Shown in pieces: positions 24,922 to 33,752 of a stretch of 60,808 nucleotides of DNA. A model generated the notes under the pieces. It did no database searches, was not told the origin of the DNA, and saw nothing but the letters and a program-made list of their open reading frames with translations. The stretch comes from JAJXYN01 sp964532735. GTDB lineage: Bacteria > Patescibacteriota > Patescibacteriia > JAGPKW01. The position numbers were made by a program, and so were the translations under genes. The DNA lies in the NCBI GenBank assembly GCA_964532735.1, contig CAZHKK010000002.1, positions 1 to 60,808 of the forward strand. Direction: 5' to 3'. How positions within the stretch are numbered: the stretch's first letter is position 1; every line of letters starts with the position of its first letter.

Positions 24922-26943
24922 ATGTTTAATATAAAAAACAAAAAAATTATAAAAAACATTAAAAATGGAATAATAATAACTATTATTGCTTTAGTGATTT
25001 TTGTTTCTGTTTTAAATGGGATTTTCTTATATAAAGCATATAAACAATCAAATATTATAAAAAATGATATTTATGTTATACAAAATAAAACTAAAAATAA
25101 GGATCTTACAAATCTAAAAGTTACAATAGAAGAGTTAAATACAAATTCTAAAAATTTAAAACAAAGTATAAATAATCTTGTTTTTATTGATAAAATTCCT
25201 TTTGTCTCAAACAATATAAGAGCTTTAAAGGATCTATCTGATATAGCAATATTGTCCTCAAATGTTATGATAACAATATACCCAGTAATAGAAGATAATT
25301 ATGATTTTTTTGTTGATTTTGATAGTTTAAAAATTATTTCGATACCAAAAGATCAAAAAATAAAAATAATTTCTAGCATTGATAAACATATACAAATTAA
25401 ATTTGATTATATAAATGGAAATATAAACAAAATTGTAGATATTATAAAAAACAAAGATAAAAAACATCTAATAAAACCAATAAAAGAAATTTATGAAATA
25501 ATAGATTCGAATTACTCAAAAATAGAAGATGTTCAAACATTTTTTCCATTATTAAAATCTTTACCAGAAATATTAGGAACACCTAAATCTTCTAAGTATT
25601 TATTATTATTTCAAAACAATACTGAAATAAGGCCAACTGGTGGATTTATAGGAACTTATGGAACTGTATATTTGTCAAATGGTGAAATTGGAAATGTTTT
25701 TACTGATAATATCTATAATTTAGATAGGTCTTACAAAAATAAAATAAGAACAATCCCACCTGAGCCAATAAAACAATATCTTGGTTTAAGTAATTTATAT
25801 TTAAGAGATGCTAATTGGAATCCTGATTATGAAGAATCTGCTAAAAGCATAGAACGTATATATAAAGGTGAATCCCAAGATTATTATCCAATAACTGGTA
25901 TAATTGCTGTTACGCCCTCTGTTTTACAAGATATTATAGGTTATTTTGGAGAAATAAATACTATGGGGTTAACTTTTAATAAGGAGAATGTTATAGACTT
26001 ATTAAATTATGAGACGAAATTTGGTTATTGGGAAACTAGAGGGATAAGTGAAAGTCAAAGAAAAATTGTTATTCAAAAATTATCAGATGTATTGTTTAAA
26101 AAAGTAAAGTCATTAAAAATAAACGAAATAAAAGAACTCGCTAAAATAGTTAAAAACAACTTGGACAAGAAACAAATGCTTTTATATTTTAATGATAAAG
26201 ATGCTCAAAATTTTGTTTTAGAAAATGATTGGGGTGGAAAAATGATTGATAATAAAAATTCTGATTATTTTGCAGTTATTGACGCTAATTTATCTTCTGG
26301 TAAATCTGATCCTTATATTGATAAAAATATAGATTATGATTTAAGGTTTATAGATAATGAATTAATAGCGACACTTAGCTTAACTTATACTCATAGATAT
26401 AATGATTATATTAAAAATGAAATATATCAAGACGATTTGGGTTATGTCCAAAAATATAAATCATATACTAGAATATATGTTCCGGAAGGATCAATATTAA
26501 AATCTTTACAAATAAATGACGATAATCCAACTATTAAAAATATTGATATTAAAAATGAAAATAACAAAACATACTTTGGATTTTATTTAACTATTCCAAA
26601 AAATGAAACTTATACATATAAATTTGAATATAGAATTCCAAAATATTTAGAAAAAGAATTAATTAAAAAATATTCTTTAATATATCAAAAACAACCAGGA
26701 GTTGTTTATAATAAAATAAATATTAATATTGATTTAAATAAACCTATTAATTATTTTTTAGTATCAAATAAAAACAATCTTTCTTCTAATTATTATAATA
26801 AAAAATTTAATATAAATGGTTTTTCGGATGGTGATAATAAAATAGAAATTAATTTTTATTCTGATTCAGATATTAGTTATTTACAAAAAATAATTAAAAA
26901 AAAATATTTAGGGTTTCAAAAAGAAAAACCTCTAGGAAACTAG
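24922..26943 (+). CDS. DUF4012 protein (copy 2)
   Basis: A 673-aa tandem paralogue of the preceding gene, aligned end to end: membrane helix near residues 10-35, KYLLLFQNNTEIRPTGGFIGTYG again, LYLRDANWNPDYEESAK, DYYPITGIIAVTPSVLQDIIGYFG, and the same YKSYTRIYVP tail. The copies are clearly homologous but well diverged, so the duplication is not recent. An upstream in-frame TTG (24898) falls at the edge of the -10 box; the ATG at 24922 is chosen. No Shine-Dalgarno sequence. Confidence 0.9.
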   Translation: MFNIKNKKIIKNIKNGIIITIIALVIFVSVLNGIFLYKAYKQSNIIKNDIYVIQNKTKNKDLTNLKVTIEELNTNSKNLKQSINNLVFIDKIPFVSNNIRALKDLSDIAILSSNVMITIYPVIEDNYDFFVDFDSLKIISIPKDQKIKIISSIDKHIQIKFDYINGNINKIVDIIKNKDKKHLIKPIKEIYEIIDSNYSKIEDVQTFFPLLKSLPEILGTPKSSKYLLLFQNNTEIRPTGGFIGTYGTVYLSNGEIGNVFTDNIYNLDRSYKNKIRTIPPEPIKQYLGLSNLYLRDANWNPDYEESAKSIERIYKGESQDYYPITGIIAVTPSVLQDIIGYFGEINTMGLTFNKENVIDLLNYETKFGYWETRGISESQRKIVIQKLSDVLFKKVKSLKINEIKELAKIVKNNLDKKQMLLYFNDKDAQNFVLENDWGGKMIDNKNSDYFAVIDANLSSGKSDPYIDKNIDYDLRFIDNELIATLSLTYTHRYNDYIKNEIYQDDLGYVQKYKSYTRIYVPEGSILKSLQINDDNPTIKNIDIKNENNKTYFGFYLTIPKNETYTYKFEYRIPKYLEKELIKKYSLIYQKQPGVVYNKININIDLNKPINYFLVSNKNNLSSNYYNKKFNINGFSDGDNKIEINFYSDSDISYLQKIIKKKYLGFQKEKPLGN

Positions 26944-26962
26944 TGGTCTTTCTTTTTCTTTA
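26918..26962 (+). terminator. Intrinsic terminator of DUF4012 copy 2
   Basis: A 16-position stem with two mismatches, a GAAA tetraloop, and the TAG stop inside the right arm, followed by a T/C-rich tract. Confidence 0.75.
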
Positions 26963-27002
26963 AATATAGTGTAGAATTTAAAAACTTAAAAAAGTGTTTT
27001 AT

Positions 27003-28088
27003 ATGATAGATATTAATCAATTACAATTTTATCAAAACAAATTACAAGATTTGGAGAGTGATTTATCTAATCCAAATATTACTTCTGATTCTAAAAAAAT
27101 AGAAGAAGTATCTAGAGAATATAAAAATACAAAAGAAATTTTTGATGTTTTTTTAGATTATAAAAAAACTATTGATAATATAAATGGAGCAAAAGAAATG
27201 TTATCATCCGAAGATGAATCTATAAAAATTATGGCTGAAGAAGAATTAGCTCAATTGGAGTCAAAATTTAATATATTAGAAGGTAAATTAAAACTTCTTT
27301 TGGTTCCAAAAGATCCAAAAGATGATAAAAATGCTATTCTTGAAATAAGAGCTGGAGTTGGAGGTGATGAAGCTGAACTTTTTGCTGGAGATCTTCTTAG
27401 GATGTATACGCTTTATACTCAAAAAAAAGGATTAAAACTTGAAATTATAGATATTAGTAAAAATGCTATAGGCGGAGTGAAAGAAGCTATTATAAAAGTT
27501 GATGGTATTGGTGCTTATGGTTTATTAAAATGGGAAAGTGGAACCCATAGAGTTCAAAGAGTTCCAGAAACTGAAAAATCTGGTAGAGTTCATACCTCTG
27601 CGGCTACTGTAGCTATTATGCCAGAAGCAGAAGAAACGGATATAAAAATTGACCCTAAAGATTTAAGAATTGATACTTATTGTTCTTCGGGAGCAGGTGG
27701 TCAATCTGTAAATACAACCTATTCAGCCGTTAGAATAGTTCATATTCCTACAAACATTGTTGTTACCTCTCAAGATGAAAGAAATCAAACTCAAAACAAA
27801 GAAAAAGCTATGATAGTATTAAGATCTAGACTTTATTCTTTAGAAGAAGAAAAAAAAGCTGAAGAAGAAAGAACATTAAGAAAAGAACAAGTTGGTTCTG
27901 GTGGAAGGGCTGAGAAGATAAGGACTTATAATTTTCCTCAAGATAGGGTAACTGATCATAGAATAAAACTTTCTTTACATGGTTTACCTGGAATTTTAAA
28001 TGGAGAAATAGATGAAATAATTGATGGGCTAAGAATTGCCAGTACAGAAAAAGATTTAAGCAATATATCAAATGAAGATGAAGAATAA
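27003..28088 (+). CDS. prfA: Peptide chain release factor 1
   Basis: A 361-aa class I release factor that ends translation at UAA/UAG. The GGQ motif is at 232-234 and the RF1-type P-x-T tripeptide at 188-190 reads PET (PAT in E. coli). SGTHRVQRVP and RVTDHRIKLSLHGL are typical. A GTG three codons upstream was rejected in favour of the ATG at 27003. TGA is also used as a stop here, so an RF2 should exist outside the window. Confidence 0.96.
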   Translation: MIDINQLQFYQNKLQDLESDLSNPNITSDSKKIEEVSREYKNTKEIFDVFLDYKKTIDNINGAKEMLSSEDESIKIMAEEELAQLESKFNILEGKLKLLLVPKDPKDDKNAILEIRAGVGGDEAELFAGDLLRMYTLYTQKKGLKLEIIDISKNAIGGVKEAIIKVDGIGAYGLLKWESGTHRVQRVPETEKSGRVHTSAATVAIMPEAEETDIKIDPKDLRIDTYCSSGAGGQSVNTTYSAVRIVHIPTNIVVTSQDERNQTQNKEKAMIVLRSRLYSLEEEKKAEEERTLRKEQVGSGGRAEKIRTYNFPQDRVTDHRIKLSLHGLPGILNGEIDEIIDGLRIASTEKDLSNISNEDEE

Positions 28089-28117
28089 AATTGAGATTAA
28101 TTCTCAATTTTATTTTT
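28087..28117 (+). terminator. Intrinsic terminator of prfA
   Basis: AAAATTGAGA/TCTCAATTTT stem with TTAAT loop and T-rich tract, beginning within the prfA stop. Confidence 0.85.
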
Positions 28118-28133
28118 GTATTTTTGTGTTTTG

Positions 28134-28142
28134 TGTTATAAT
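28134..28142 (+). promoter_or_regulatory. Extended -10 promoter of the M23 peptidase gene
   Basis: TGT followed by TATAAT (28137-28142), with a weak TTGTAT 15 bp upstream. The ATG is 28 nt downstream. Confidence 0.6.
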
Positions 28143-28169
28143 TTAAAAAAGTATTTAATCAAAACAAAA

Positions 28170-29447
28170 ATGATAGACAAATTTGAATTAAAAATATATT
28201 CTATCTTGTTTCTTTTAGTTTTTATACTAATTCAACCAGTTTGTATTCTTGCTGAAAGTTCTCAATACTATCAAGAGCAAATAAATAAACTTAAACAACA
28301 AACTGCAGAAAAAAATAAAACAATAGAACAAGCAAAACAAAAACAAGCAGAATATCAAGCTATAATAGATGAAAAAAGAGAAGAAAAAGTTACTTTAAAA
28401 AGTCAAAAAGAAGTAATACAAGGACAAATTTTAAAAACAAAATTTGATATTATTGAATTTGAGGATCAAATTGAAAAAACAGAATTAGAGATAAAAGTTT
28501 TAGATTTAGAAATTTTACAAACAAAAAGAAATATAGAAGAACAAAAATTTAAAATAGCTGATTTAATAAAAGTTATTTATAAAAATGATAACAAAGGAAT
28601 ATTGGAAGCTTTTTTCCTTAATGATTCATTATCTGAATTTTTTGACCATATAAAATATGCTGAATCTATAAATGATGGTTTAGCAACCGTATTAGAAAGT
28701 TATAAACAAAGTAAAGATGGGCTTGGAAATAAAAAACAAGAACTCAGAGAAAAAGCCTTAGAATTAGAAAAAAATAAAATAGAATTAGAGTTAAAAAGAG
28801 AAGACTTACAAAGCAATCAAGAAAATTTAGCTATATTAATAAAACAAACACAAGATCAAGAAGAAAAATTTCAAAAAATATTAGCAAATCAAATATTACA
28901 AGAAAAACTAATTCAAGCCGAAATACAGAGAATAAATAAAGACATAATTAGTGTTAATTCTAAATTTAAAACAGCAAAAGAAAAAGAAGCAATGGAGAAA
29001 AAACTTCTTGATATGGGTGGAGCTGTTAGTAATAATAGTTTAGAATGGCCAGTTCCTTCAAAAATAGTTACTGCATATTTTAGAGATCCTTCTTATCCTT
29101 ACAAAAACACAATAGGTGAACATTCTGCAATTGATATAAGAGCTTCTCAAGGAACAGCTATTAAAGCTCCTGCGGGAGGATATGTTCTACAAACGAAAGA
29201 TAATGGCTATGGTTATAGTTATATAATGTTAATGCACGCTAATAATATAGTAACTCTTTATGGTCATGTTTCTGGATTTAATGTATTACAAGATCAATAT
29301 GTAAAAAAAGGTGATGTAATTGGTTATACTGGTGGTAAACCCGGAACAAAAGGAGCAGGACCATTTACAACCGGACCTCATTTACATTTTGAAGTTAGGG
29401 TAAACGGTGTTCCTGTAAATCCTCTTGAATATTTAAAAATTAAATAA
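28170..29447 (+). CDS. Secreted M23 murein hydrolase, EnvC-like
   Basis: A 425-aa protein with a signal peptide or anchor (residues about 8-28, ...VCILAES), a long coiled coil (about 30-290, Gln/Lys/Glu heptads) and a C-terminal LytM/M23 domain with the zinc residues HxxxD (HSAIDI) and HLHFE. The coiled-coil plus M23 layout matches EnvC and other cell-separation hydrolases or amidase activators. Because the Zn ligands are kept, it may be an active endopeptidase. The upstream in-frame ATG at 28116 lies before the promoter and is rejected. Confidence 0.88.
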   Translation: MIDKFELKIYSILFLLVFILIQPVCILAESSQYYQEQINKLKQQTAEKNKTIEQAKQKQAEYQAIIDEKREEKVTLKSQKEVIQGQILKTKFDIIEFEDQIEKTELEIKVLDLEILQTKRNIEEQKFKIADLIKVIYKNDNKGILEAFFLNDSLSEFFDHIKYAESINDGLATVLESYKQSKDGLGNKKQELREKALELEKNKIELELKREDLQSNQENLAILIKQTQDQEEKFQKILANQILQEKLIQAEIQRINKDIISVNSKFKTAKEKEAMEKKLLDMGGAVSNNSLEWPVPSKIVTAYFRDPSYPYKNTIGEHSAIDIRASQGTAIKAPAGGYVLQTKDNGYGYSYIMLMHANNIVTLYGHVSGFNVLQDQYVKKGDVIGYTGGKPGTKGAGPFTTGPHLHFEVRVNGVPVNPLEYLKIK

Positions 29448-29451
29448 AAAC

Positions 29452-29480
29452 AAAGACCACATTTGTGGTTTTTATTTTTA
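29452..29480 (+). terminator. Intrinsic terminator of the M23 gene
   Basis: Short ACCAC/GTGGT stem with flanking A/T pairs and a T-rich tract. Confidence 0.65.
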
Positions 29481-29491
29481 TTATAAATGTA

Positions 29492-29520
29492 TTGAAAATA
29501 GCCTAAAATACTGTTATTAT
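29492..29520 (+). promoter_or_regulatory. Promoter of aspS
   Basis: TTGAAA (29492-29497), 17 bp, TATTAT (29515-29520) with an extended TG. Predicted leader about 21 nt, no Shine-Dalgarno sequence. Confidence 0.7.
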
Positions 29521-29547
29521 TAAATTAATAAAAATTAAAAAACAAAC

Positions 29548-30846
29548 ATGGAAAGAATTTTTACAAATGAACTAAAAAATAAAATTGGAGAAAAGGTTTT
29601 TTTGAAAGGATCACTTCATAAAGTTAGAGATCTTGGTGGTCTTTGTTTTGGTGTTTTGAGAGATAAAAATGGAATAGTTCAAATTACAACAGAAGATAAA
29701 GATTCTATTTTACCTAAACTCAAAAGAGAATCTATTATAGAAGTTAGTGGGGAAGTAAAGATATGCGAAAAAGCTGCAAATGGTATAGAAATATATTTGG
29801 ATTATATTAAATGTTTAGTTGAAGTAACTGAAGATCTTCCTTTTGAAATTGATAAAAATGATATTAATGCTAGTCTTGATACTATTTTAAATTTTAGATC
29901 AATTTCTCTTAGAAATTTAAAAAATAGATCTATATTTAAAATACAACACACCATCCTAAAAGCTTTTAGAGAATATTTTACTAAAGAAGGATTTACAGAA
30001 ATGAACTCTTCTAAATTGTTAGGATCTGCTACTGAAGGTGGTGCTAATGTTTTTAAAGTTAAATATTTCGACAAAGAAGCTTATCTTGCTCAATCTCCAC
30101 AGTTTTATAAACAAATGATGGTGGGTGTTTTTGAAAGAGTTTTTGAAACTAATTTTGTTTATAGAGCTGAAGAACATAATACTAGCAGACATCTTAATGA
30201 ATATATGAGTTTAGATATTGAATTAGGCTATATTAATTCTGTTGTTGATGTTATGAAAGCTGAAGAAGGTTTTTTCAAATATGCTATTAACTTATTAAAA
30301 ACAGAATGTTCTGAAGATTTTGAAAGATTAAATACAGAATTACCAATTATCCCAGATACTGGTATTCCTATGATTAAATTTGCCGATGCTCAAAAATTAT
30401 TAGATGAAAAATATGGACAAAAATGTTTTGGAGAACCTGATTTAGAACCAGAACATGAAAAATTACTCGGGGAATATGCCAAAAAAGAATTAGAATCTGA
30501 TTTTATATTTATCACTCACTATCCAACAATGAAAAGACCAATGTATACTATGATTGATTCCGAAAATTCAGAATTTACATGTAGTTTTGATCTTTTATTC
30601 AAAGGATTAGAAATTACATCTGGCGCTCAAAGAGAACATAGATATGAAGAATTAAAGAAAAATATGGAAAGGAAAGGATTAAATCCTGCTGATTTTGAAG
30701 ATTATCTTTCTGCTTTTAAGTTTGGTCTTCCTCCTCATGGTGGGTTTGGAATTGGGCTTGAAAGAGTAACTGCTCAATGCTTAGGTGTTAGTAATGTTAG
30801 AGAAACCACATTACTACCAAGAGATCTTGATAGATTAACTCCTTAA
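29548..30846 (+). CDS. aspS: Aspartyl-tRNA synthetase, short archaeal-type (probably non-discriminating)
   Basis: A 432-aa class II synthetase. An N-terminal OB fold (VFLKGSLHKVRDLGGLCFGVLRD) binds the anticodon; motif 2 is YRAEEHNTSRHLNEYMSLDIE and motif 3 GGFGIGLERVTAQ. It lacks the GAD insert of ordinary bacterial AspRS (about 590 aa) and resembles the archaeal form, which often also charges tRNA-Asn. The GatCAB genes directly downstream fit that: mis-charged Asp-tRNA-Asn would be amidated. That AspRS is non-discriminating is inferred from context. Confidence 0.92.
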   Translation: MERIFTNELKNKIGEKVFLKGSLHKVRDLGGLCFGVLRDKNGIVQITTEDKDSILPKLKRESIIEVSGEVKICEKAANGIEIYLDYIKCLVEVTEDLPFEIDKNDINASLDTILNFRSISLRNLKNRSIFKIQHTILKAFREYFTKEGFTEMNSSKLLGSATEGGANVFKVKYFDKEAYLAQSPQFYKQMMVGVFERVFETNFVYRAEEHNTSRHLNEYMSLDIELGYINSVVDVMKAEEGFFKYAINLLKTECSEDFERLNTELPIIPDTGIPMIKFADAQKLLDEKYGQKCFGEPDLEPEHEKLLGEYAKKELESDFIFITHYPTMKRPMYTMIDSENSEFTCSFDLLFKGLEITSGAQREHRYEELKKNMERKGLNPADFEDYLSAFKFGLPPHGGFGIGLERVTAQCLGVSNVRETTLLPRDLDRLTP

Positions 30847-30848
30847 TT

Positions 30849-30888
30849 AAAAAATTCTCAGACTTTTATCTGAGAATTTTGTTTTTTT
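30849..30888 (+). terminator. Bidirectional intrinsic terminator
   Basis: AAAATTCTCAGA/TCTGAGAATTTT stem with a T-tract on both strands. It serves aspS (+) and the convergent small gene (-). Confidence 0.85.
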
Positions 30889-31319
30889 TAAATAATAATA
30901 TCAATTTTGTAGTTTGGTTTTATTCTTCTTCTTTTTACTGAATCTTTTATTTTCATAGCGGCTTTAATTTCTTTGTTTTTTGAATTAAGAAATTTTATAA
31001 AATCTACCAAAATTCCATTATTTATATCTTCCAATAAGTGATCTCTCTCAAAAGCTATAAAACTAAAAGATTTATTATTTTCTTCAAGTAATATTTTTTC
31101 TGGAAGATAATTCTTATCTATTATAATAAAATCTATAATATCACCTATAGTGTTTGCATAAGTATTATCAATCTCAACATCTTCTTTGTATGGGTAACCT
31201 GATACTTCTGAACTATTTCTTTCGAAAAAAAGAACTTTCATAGTTTTTTTACACAAAACACTGTTTGATAATATGATTATTTCCTTTTTTATTATTTTTC
31301 TTTCTTTAACTATACTCAT
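30888..31319 (-). CDS. Unknown 143-aa protein
   Basis: A soluble-looking alpha/beta protein with a very basic end (VKRRRIKPNYKIDIII) and no recognised family. No signal peptide or membrane helix. It stands alone between aspS and gatC on the opposite strand, with its own TTGACT-N17-TATTTT promoter, a perfect AGGAGG (31325-31330) and a shared terminator, all features of a real monocistronic gene. Function not assigned. Confidence 0.7.
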   Translation of the reverse strand: MSIVKERKIIKKEIIILSNSVLCKKTMKVLFFERNSSEVSGYPYKEDVEIDNTYANTIGDIIDFIIIDKNYLPEKILLEENNKSFSFIAFERDHLLEDINNGILVDFIKFLNSKNKEIKAAMKIKDSVKRRRIKPNYKIDIII

Positions 31320-31341
31320 ATATTCCTCCTTTATATTTTTT

Positions 31342-31370
31342 AAAATAACACTTTATCTAAAAAAAGTCAA
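31342..31370 (-). promoter_or_regulatory. Promoter of the minus-strand 143-aa gene
   Basis: Minus strand: TTGACT (31365-31370), 17 bp, TATTTT (31342-31347) with an extended TG. Nearly the same layout as the promoter at 59529. Confidence 0.65.
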
Positions 31371-31374
31371 TTTA

Positions 31375-31403
31375 TTGATATTTATAACAAATTAAAGTAG
31401 AAT
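31375..31403 (+). promoter_or_regulatory. Promoter of gatCA
   Basis: TTGATA (31375-31380), 17 bp, TAGAAT (31398-31403). It overlaps back to back with the divergent promoter. Confidence 0.65.
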
Positions 31404-31430
31404 TATTTTATAAATCATTAATATAATTTT

Positions 31431-31721
31431 ATGCAAATTGTTGATGAGTCTACAGTAAAACATATAGCTAAATTATCCAAAATAGACTTAAAAGATGAGG
31501 AAATAAGTTCTATGTCTAAACAGATTGAACAATTTTTAGAATATGTTGAACAGTTAAATGATATAACAGAAAACATTGAACCCTTAGATAATTTAACAGG
31601 GAATACAAATATTCTTAGGGAAGATAATGTTGTTGATTTTAACAATAAAGAAAAAATTATTTCTAATAGCCCAAAAAACGATAATGGATTTATATTGGTC
31701 CCAAAAGTATTAGAAAATTAA
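31431..31721 (+). CDS. gatC: Asp/Glu-tRNA amidotransferase subunit C
   Basis: A 96-aa GatC that wraps around GatA and helps hold GatB in the tRNA-dependent amidotransferase. Typical sequence: VKHIAKLSKIDLKDEEI, then QLNDITENIEPLDNLTGNTNILREDNV. First gene of gatC-gatA-(membrane protein)-gatB. Confidence 0.92.
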   Translation: MQIVDESTVKHIAKLSKIDLKDEEISSMSKQIEQFLEYVEQLNDITENIEPLDNLTGNTNILREDNVVDFNNKEKIISNSPKNDNGFILVPKVLEN

Positions 31722-31752
31722 TTTTAAAACCGAAAAACTAAAAACTAAAAAA

Positions 31753-33156
31753 ATGAATTTCAAAGATTTAACAATAGAAAAAATACATAAATCTTTTATA
31801 AACAAGGAATTTTCTTGCACTGATTTAATCAATGCTTGTTTTGATAGAATAGATGAAATTAATTCTACTTATAATGTTTATACTAGCTTATGCAAACAAG
31901 AAGCTTTAGAAAAAGCTAAATTGATTGATGATAAAATTTTAAAAAATAAACAACTAAAAAAGCTTGATGGAATTCCTTTTTCTGTTAAAGATTCTATTTG
32001 CACAAAAGAATGTAAATCTCAAGCTGGTTCTAATATTTTAAAAAATTTTGAGTCTTCTTATAATGCAACAGTTGTAGAAAAACTTCTTAATGAGGGAGCT
32101 ATTTTAATTGGAAAAACTAATTGCGATTCTTTTGGCCATGGATCTTCTACTAAAAATAGTGACTACGGAATTACAAAAAATCCTTTTTCTTTAGATCATG
32201 TTGCTGGTGGTTCTTCTGGTGGTGCTGGTGCTTCTATAGCTTTAAATACTTGCGTTTTTGCAATAGGAGAAGATACTGGTGGATCTATTAGATGTCCAGC
32301 TTCTTTTTGTGGTGTTTATGGATTAAAACCTTCTTATGGAAGAGTTTCTAGATATGGTGCTATAGCTTATGGTTCTAGTCTTGATACCGTAGGACCTCTT
32401 GCTGATAATATTGACAACATTGAAATGGTTCAGAATATTATTGAAGGTATTGACGAAAAAGATGTTACAACAATAAAAAATAAAATTGAAAACCAAAAAC
32501 AAAAAACTAAAATAATTGGGGTTATTAAAGAATTTGATGGGGAAGGATTAGATTCTAGAATAAAAAATTTATTCAATCAAAAACTAGATTATTACAAATC
32601 TAAAGGATATGAAATTAAAGAATTTTCTATGCCATCTGTAAAATATGCTGTTGCTAGTTATTATCTTATTGCTTGCTCTGAAGCTTCTTCTAATTTGTCA
32701 AAATTTGATGGTGTTAAATTTGGATATAGAGCTTCTAATATTACAAAATTAGAAGAAATGTATCTTGAAACAAAAAAACAAGGTTTTAGTTTTGAAACTA
32801 AAAAAAGAATAATACTTGGAACTTATGCATTATCTGCTGGTTATGCTGATAAATATTACAAAAAGGCTTGTATTGCAAGAAATATTATAAAAAATGAAAT
32901 TGAAAATATATTAAAAGAAATTGATTTTATTATAGCACCTACTAGTCCTGTTTTGCCTTATGAAATAAATCCTTCCACTGAAATAAGTTCTATGACAGAA
33001 TATTTATCTGATATCTATACGGTAATACCAAGTCTTGCTGGAATTTGTAGTTTAAATATTCCTATTGGTTTTGTAAATAATCTTCCGGTTGGAATTCAAA
33101 TAATAGGTAAAGTATTAGAAGAACATGAAATAATTAATTTTATTAAAAGTGTATAA
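31753..33156 (+). CDS. gatA: Asp/Glu-tRNA amidotransferase subunit A
   Basis: A 467-aa amidase that releases ammonia from glutamine for the GatCAB complex. The Ser-cisSer-Lys triad falls at K79 (SVKDSI), S154 (GGSSGGAGAS) and S178 (EDTGGSIRCPASF), the same numbering as in well-studied GatA. Length is slightly short. The ammonia reaches GatB, which amidates Asp-tRNA-Asn and/or Glu-tRNA-Gln. Confidence 0.96.
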   Translation: MNFKDLTIEKIHKSFINKEFSCTDLINACFDRIDEINSTYNVYTSLCKQEALEKAKLIDDKILKNKQLKKLDGIPFSVKDSICTKECKSQAGSNILKNFESSYNATVVEKLLNEGAILIGKTNCDSFGHGSSTKNSDYGITKNPFSLDHVAGGSSGGAGASIALNTCVFAIGEDTGGSIRCPASFCGVYGLKPSYGRVSRYGAIAYGSSLDTVGPLADNIDNIEMVQNIIEGIDEKDVTTIKNKIENQKQKTKIIGVIKEFDGEGLDSRIKNLFNQKLDYYKSKGYEIKEFSMPSVKYAVASYYLIACSEASSNLSKFDGVKFGYRASNITKLEEMYLETKKQGFSFETKKRIILGTYALSAGYADKYYKKACIARNIIKNEIENILKEIDFIIAPTSPVLPYEINPSTEISSMTEYLSDIYTVIPSLAGICSLNIPIGFVNNLPVGIQIIGKVLEEHEIINFIKSV

Positions 33157-33180
33157 ATAATATTTTCCAGTTATTTTTTA

Positions 33181-33189
33181 TGTTATAAT
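33181..33189 (+). promoter_or_regulatory. Extended -10 promoter upstream of the membrane protein and gatB
   Basis: TGT followed by TATAAT (33184-33189). It allows gatB to be transcribed apart from gatCA. Confidence 0.5.
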
Positions 33190-33217
33190 ATTTTATATAA
33201 AAAATTAAAAAAAAATT

Positions 33218-33742
33218 ATGTTAAATCCACAATTTTTGTATACAATACTATTTTTTGCACCTTTTATTTTATTAATAATTTTAGGATTTTTAATAGCTAA
33301 AAAACTTATCAAAATAGGTTTAGTTATTTTTGTAATAGCTCTTATTCTTTTCTTTGGTTTTTCTATAAAAATATCTCCTTTGGATTATTTTTTTAATTAC
33401 AATCAAGAAGTTGACTCAAAAAGTATTAATTTAGGAAAATACACTATTACTTTTGGACAAACACCTTCAGATAAATTATATTACTCTTATATAAAAATTT
33501 ACGATAATGAAACTCAAAAGGGAAATACAATAGAATTAGATCCAAAATCTGGAAAATATTGGAATGTCCAAATAAAAACAGAGGGTGATAATATTTGTTT
33601 TTATAATATAGAAAAAAAATTATTTTGCATAGACAAATCTAATTGGAATATTAATTATAAAAATACAACAGAAAATTTAAAAGATATAGTTAATCAAGAA
33701 CAAACGCCAAATAACACAAACGAAAATATAATAGAAAATTAA
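33218..33742 (+). CDS. Unknown membrane protein inserted between gatA and gatB
   Basis: A 174-aa protein with two membrane helices (residues about 8-27 and 31-50), then an outside domain of about 115 residues with a single Cys pair (CFYNIEKKLFC) and a low-complexity Asn/Glu/Thr tail. No family recognised. It has its own extended -10 box, ends 10 nt before gatB, and has no Shine-Dalgarno sequence. A link to amidotransfer is not implied by sequence. Confidence 0.7.
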   Translation: MLNPQFLYTILFFAPFILLIILGFLIAKKLIKIGLVIFVIALILFFGFSIKISPLDYFFNYNQEVDSKSINLGKYTITFGQTPSDKLYYSYIKIYDNETQKGNTIELDPKSGKYWNVQIKTEGDNICFYNIEKKLFCIDKSNWNINYKNTTENLKDIVNQEQTPNNTNENIIEN

Positions 33743-33752
33743 AAAATTAAAT

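Noticed and set aside
22760..26943. Recent duplication of the DUF4012 gene
   Set aside because: The copies differ throughout, so the duplication is old; no long DNA identity remains.
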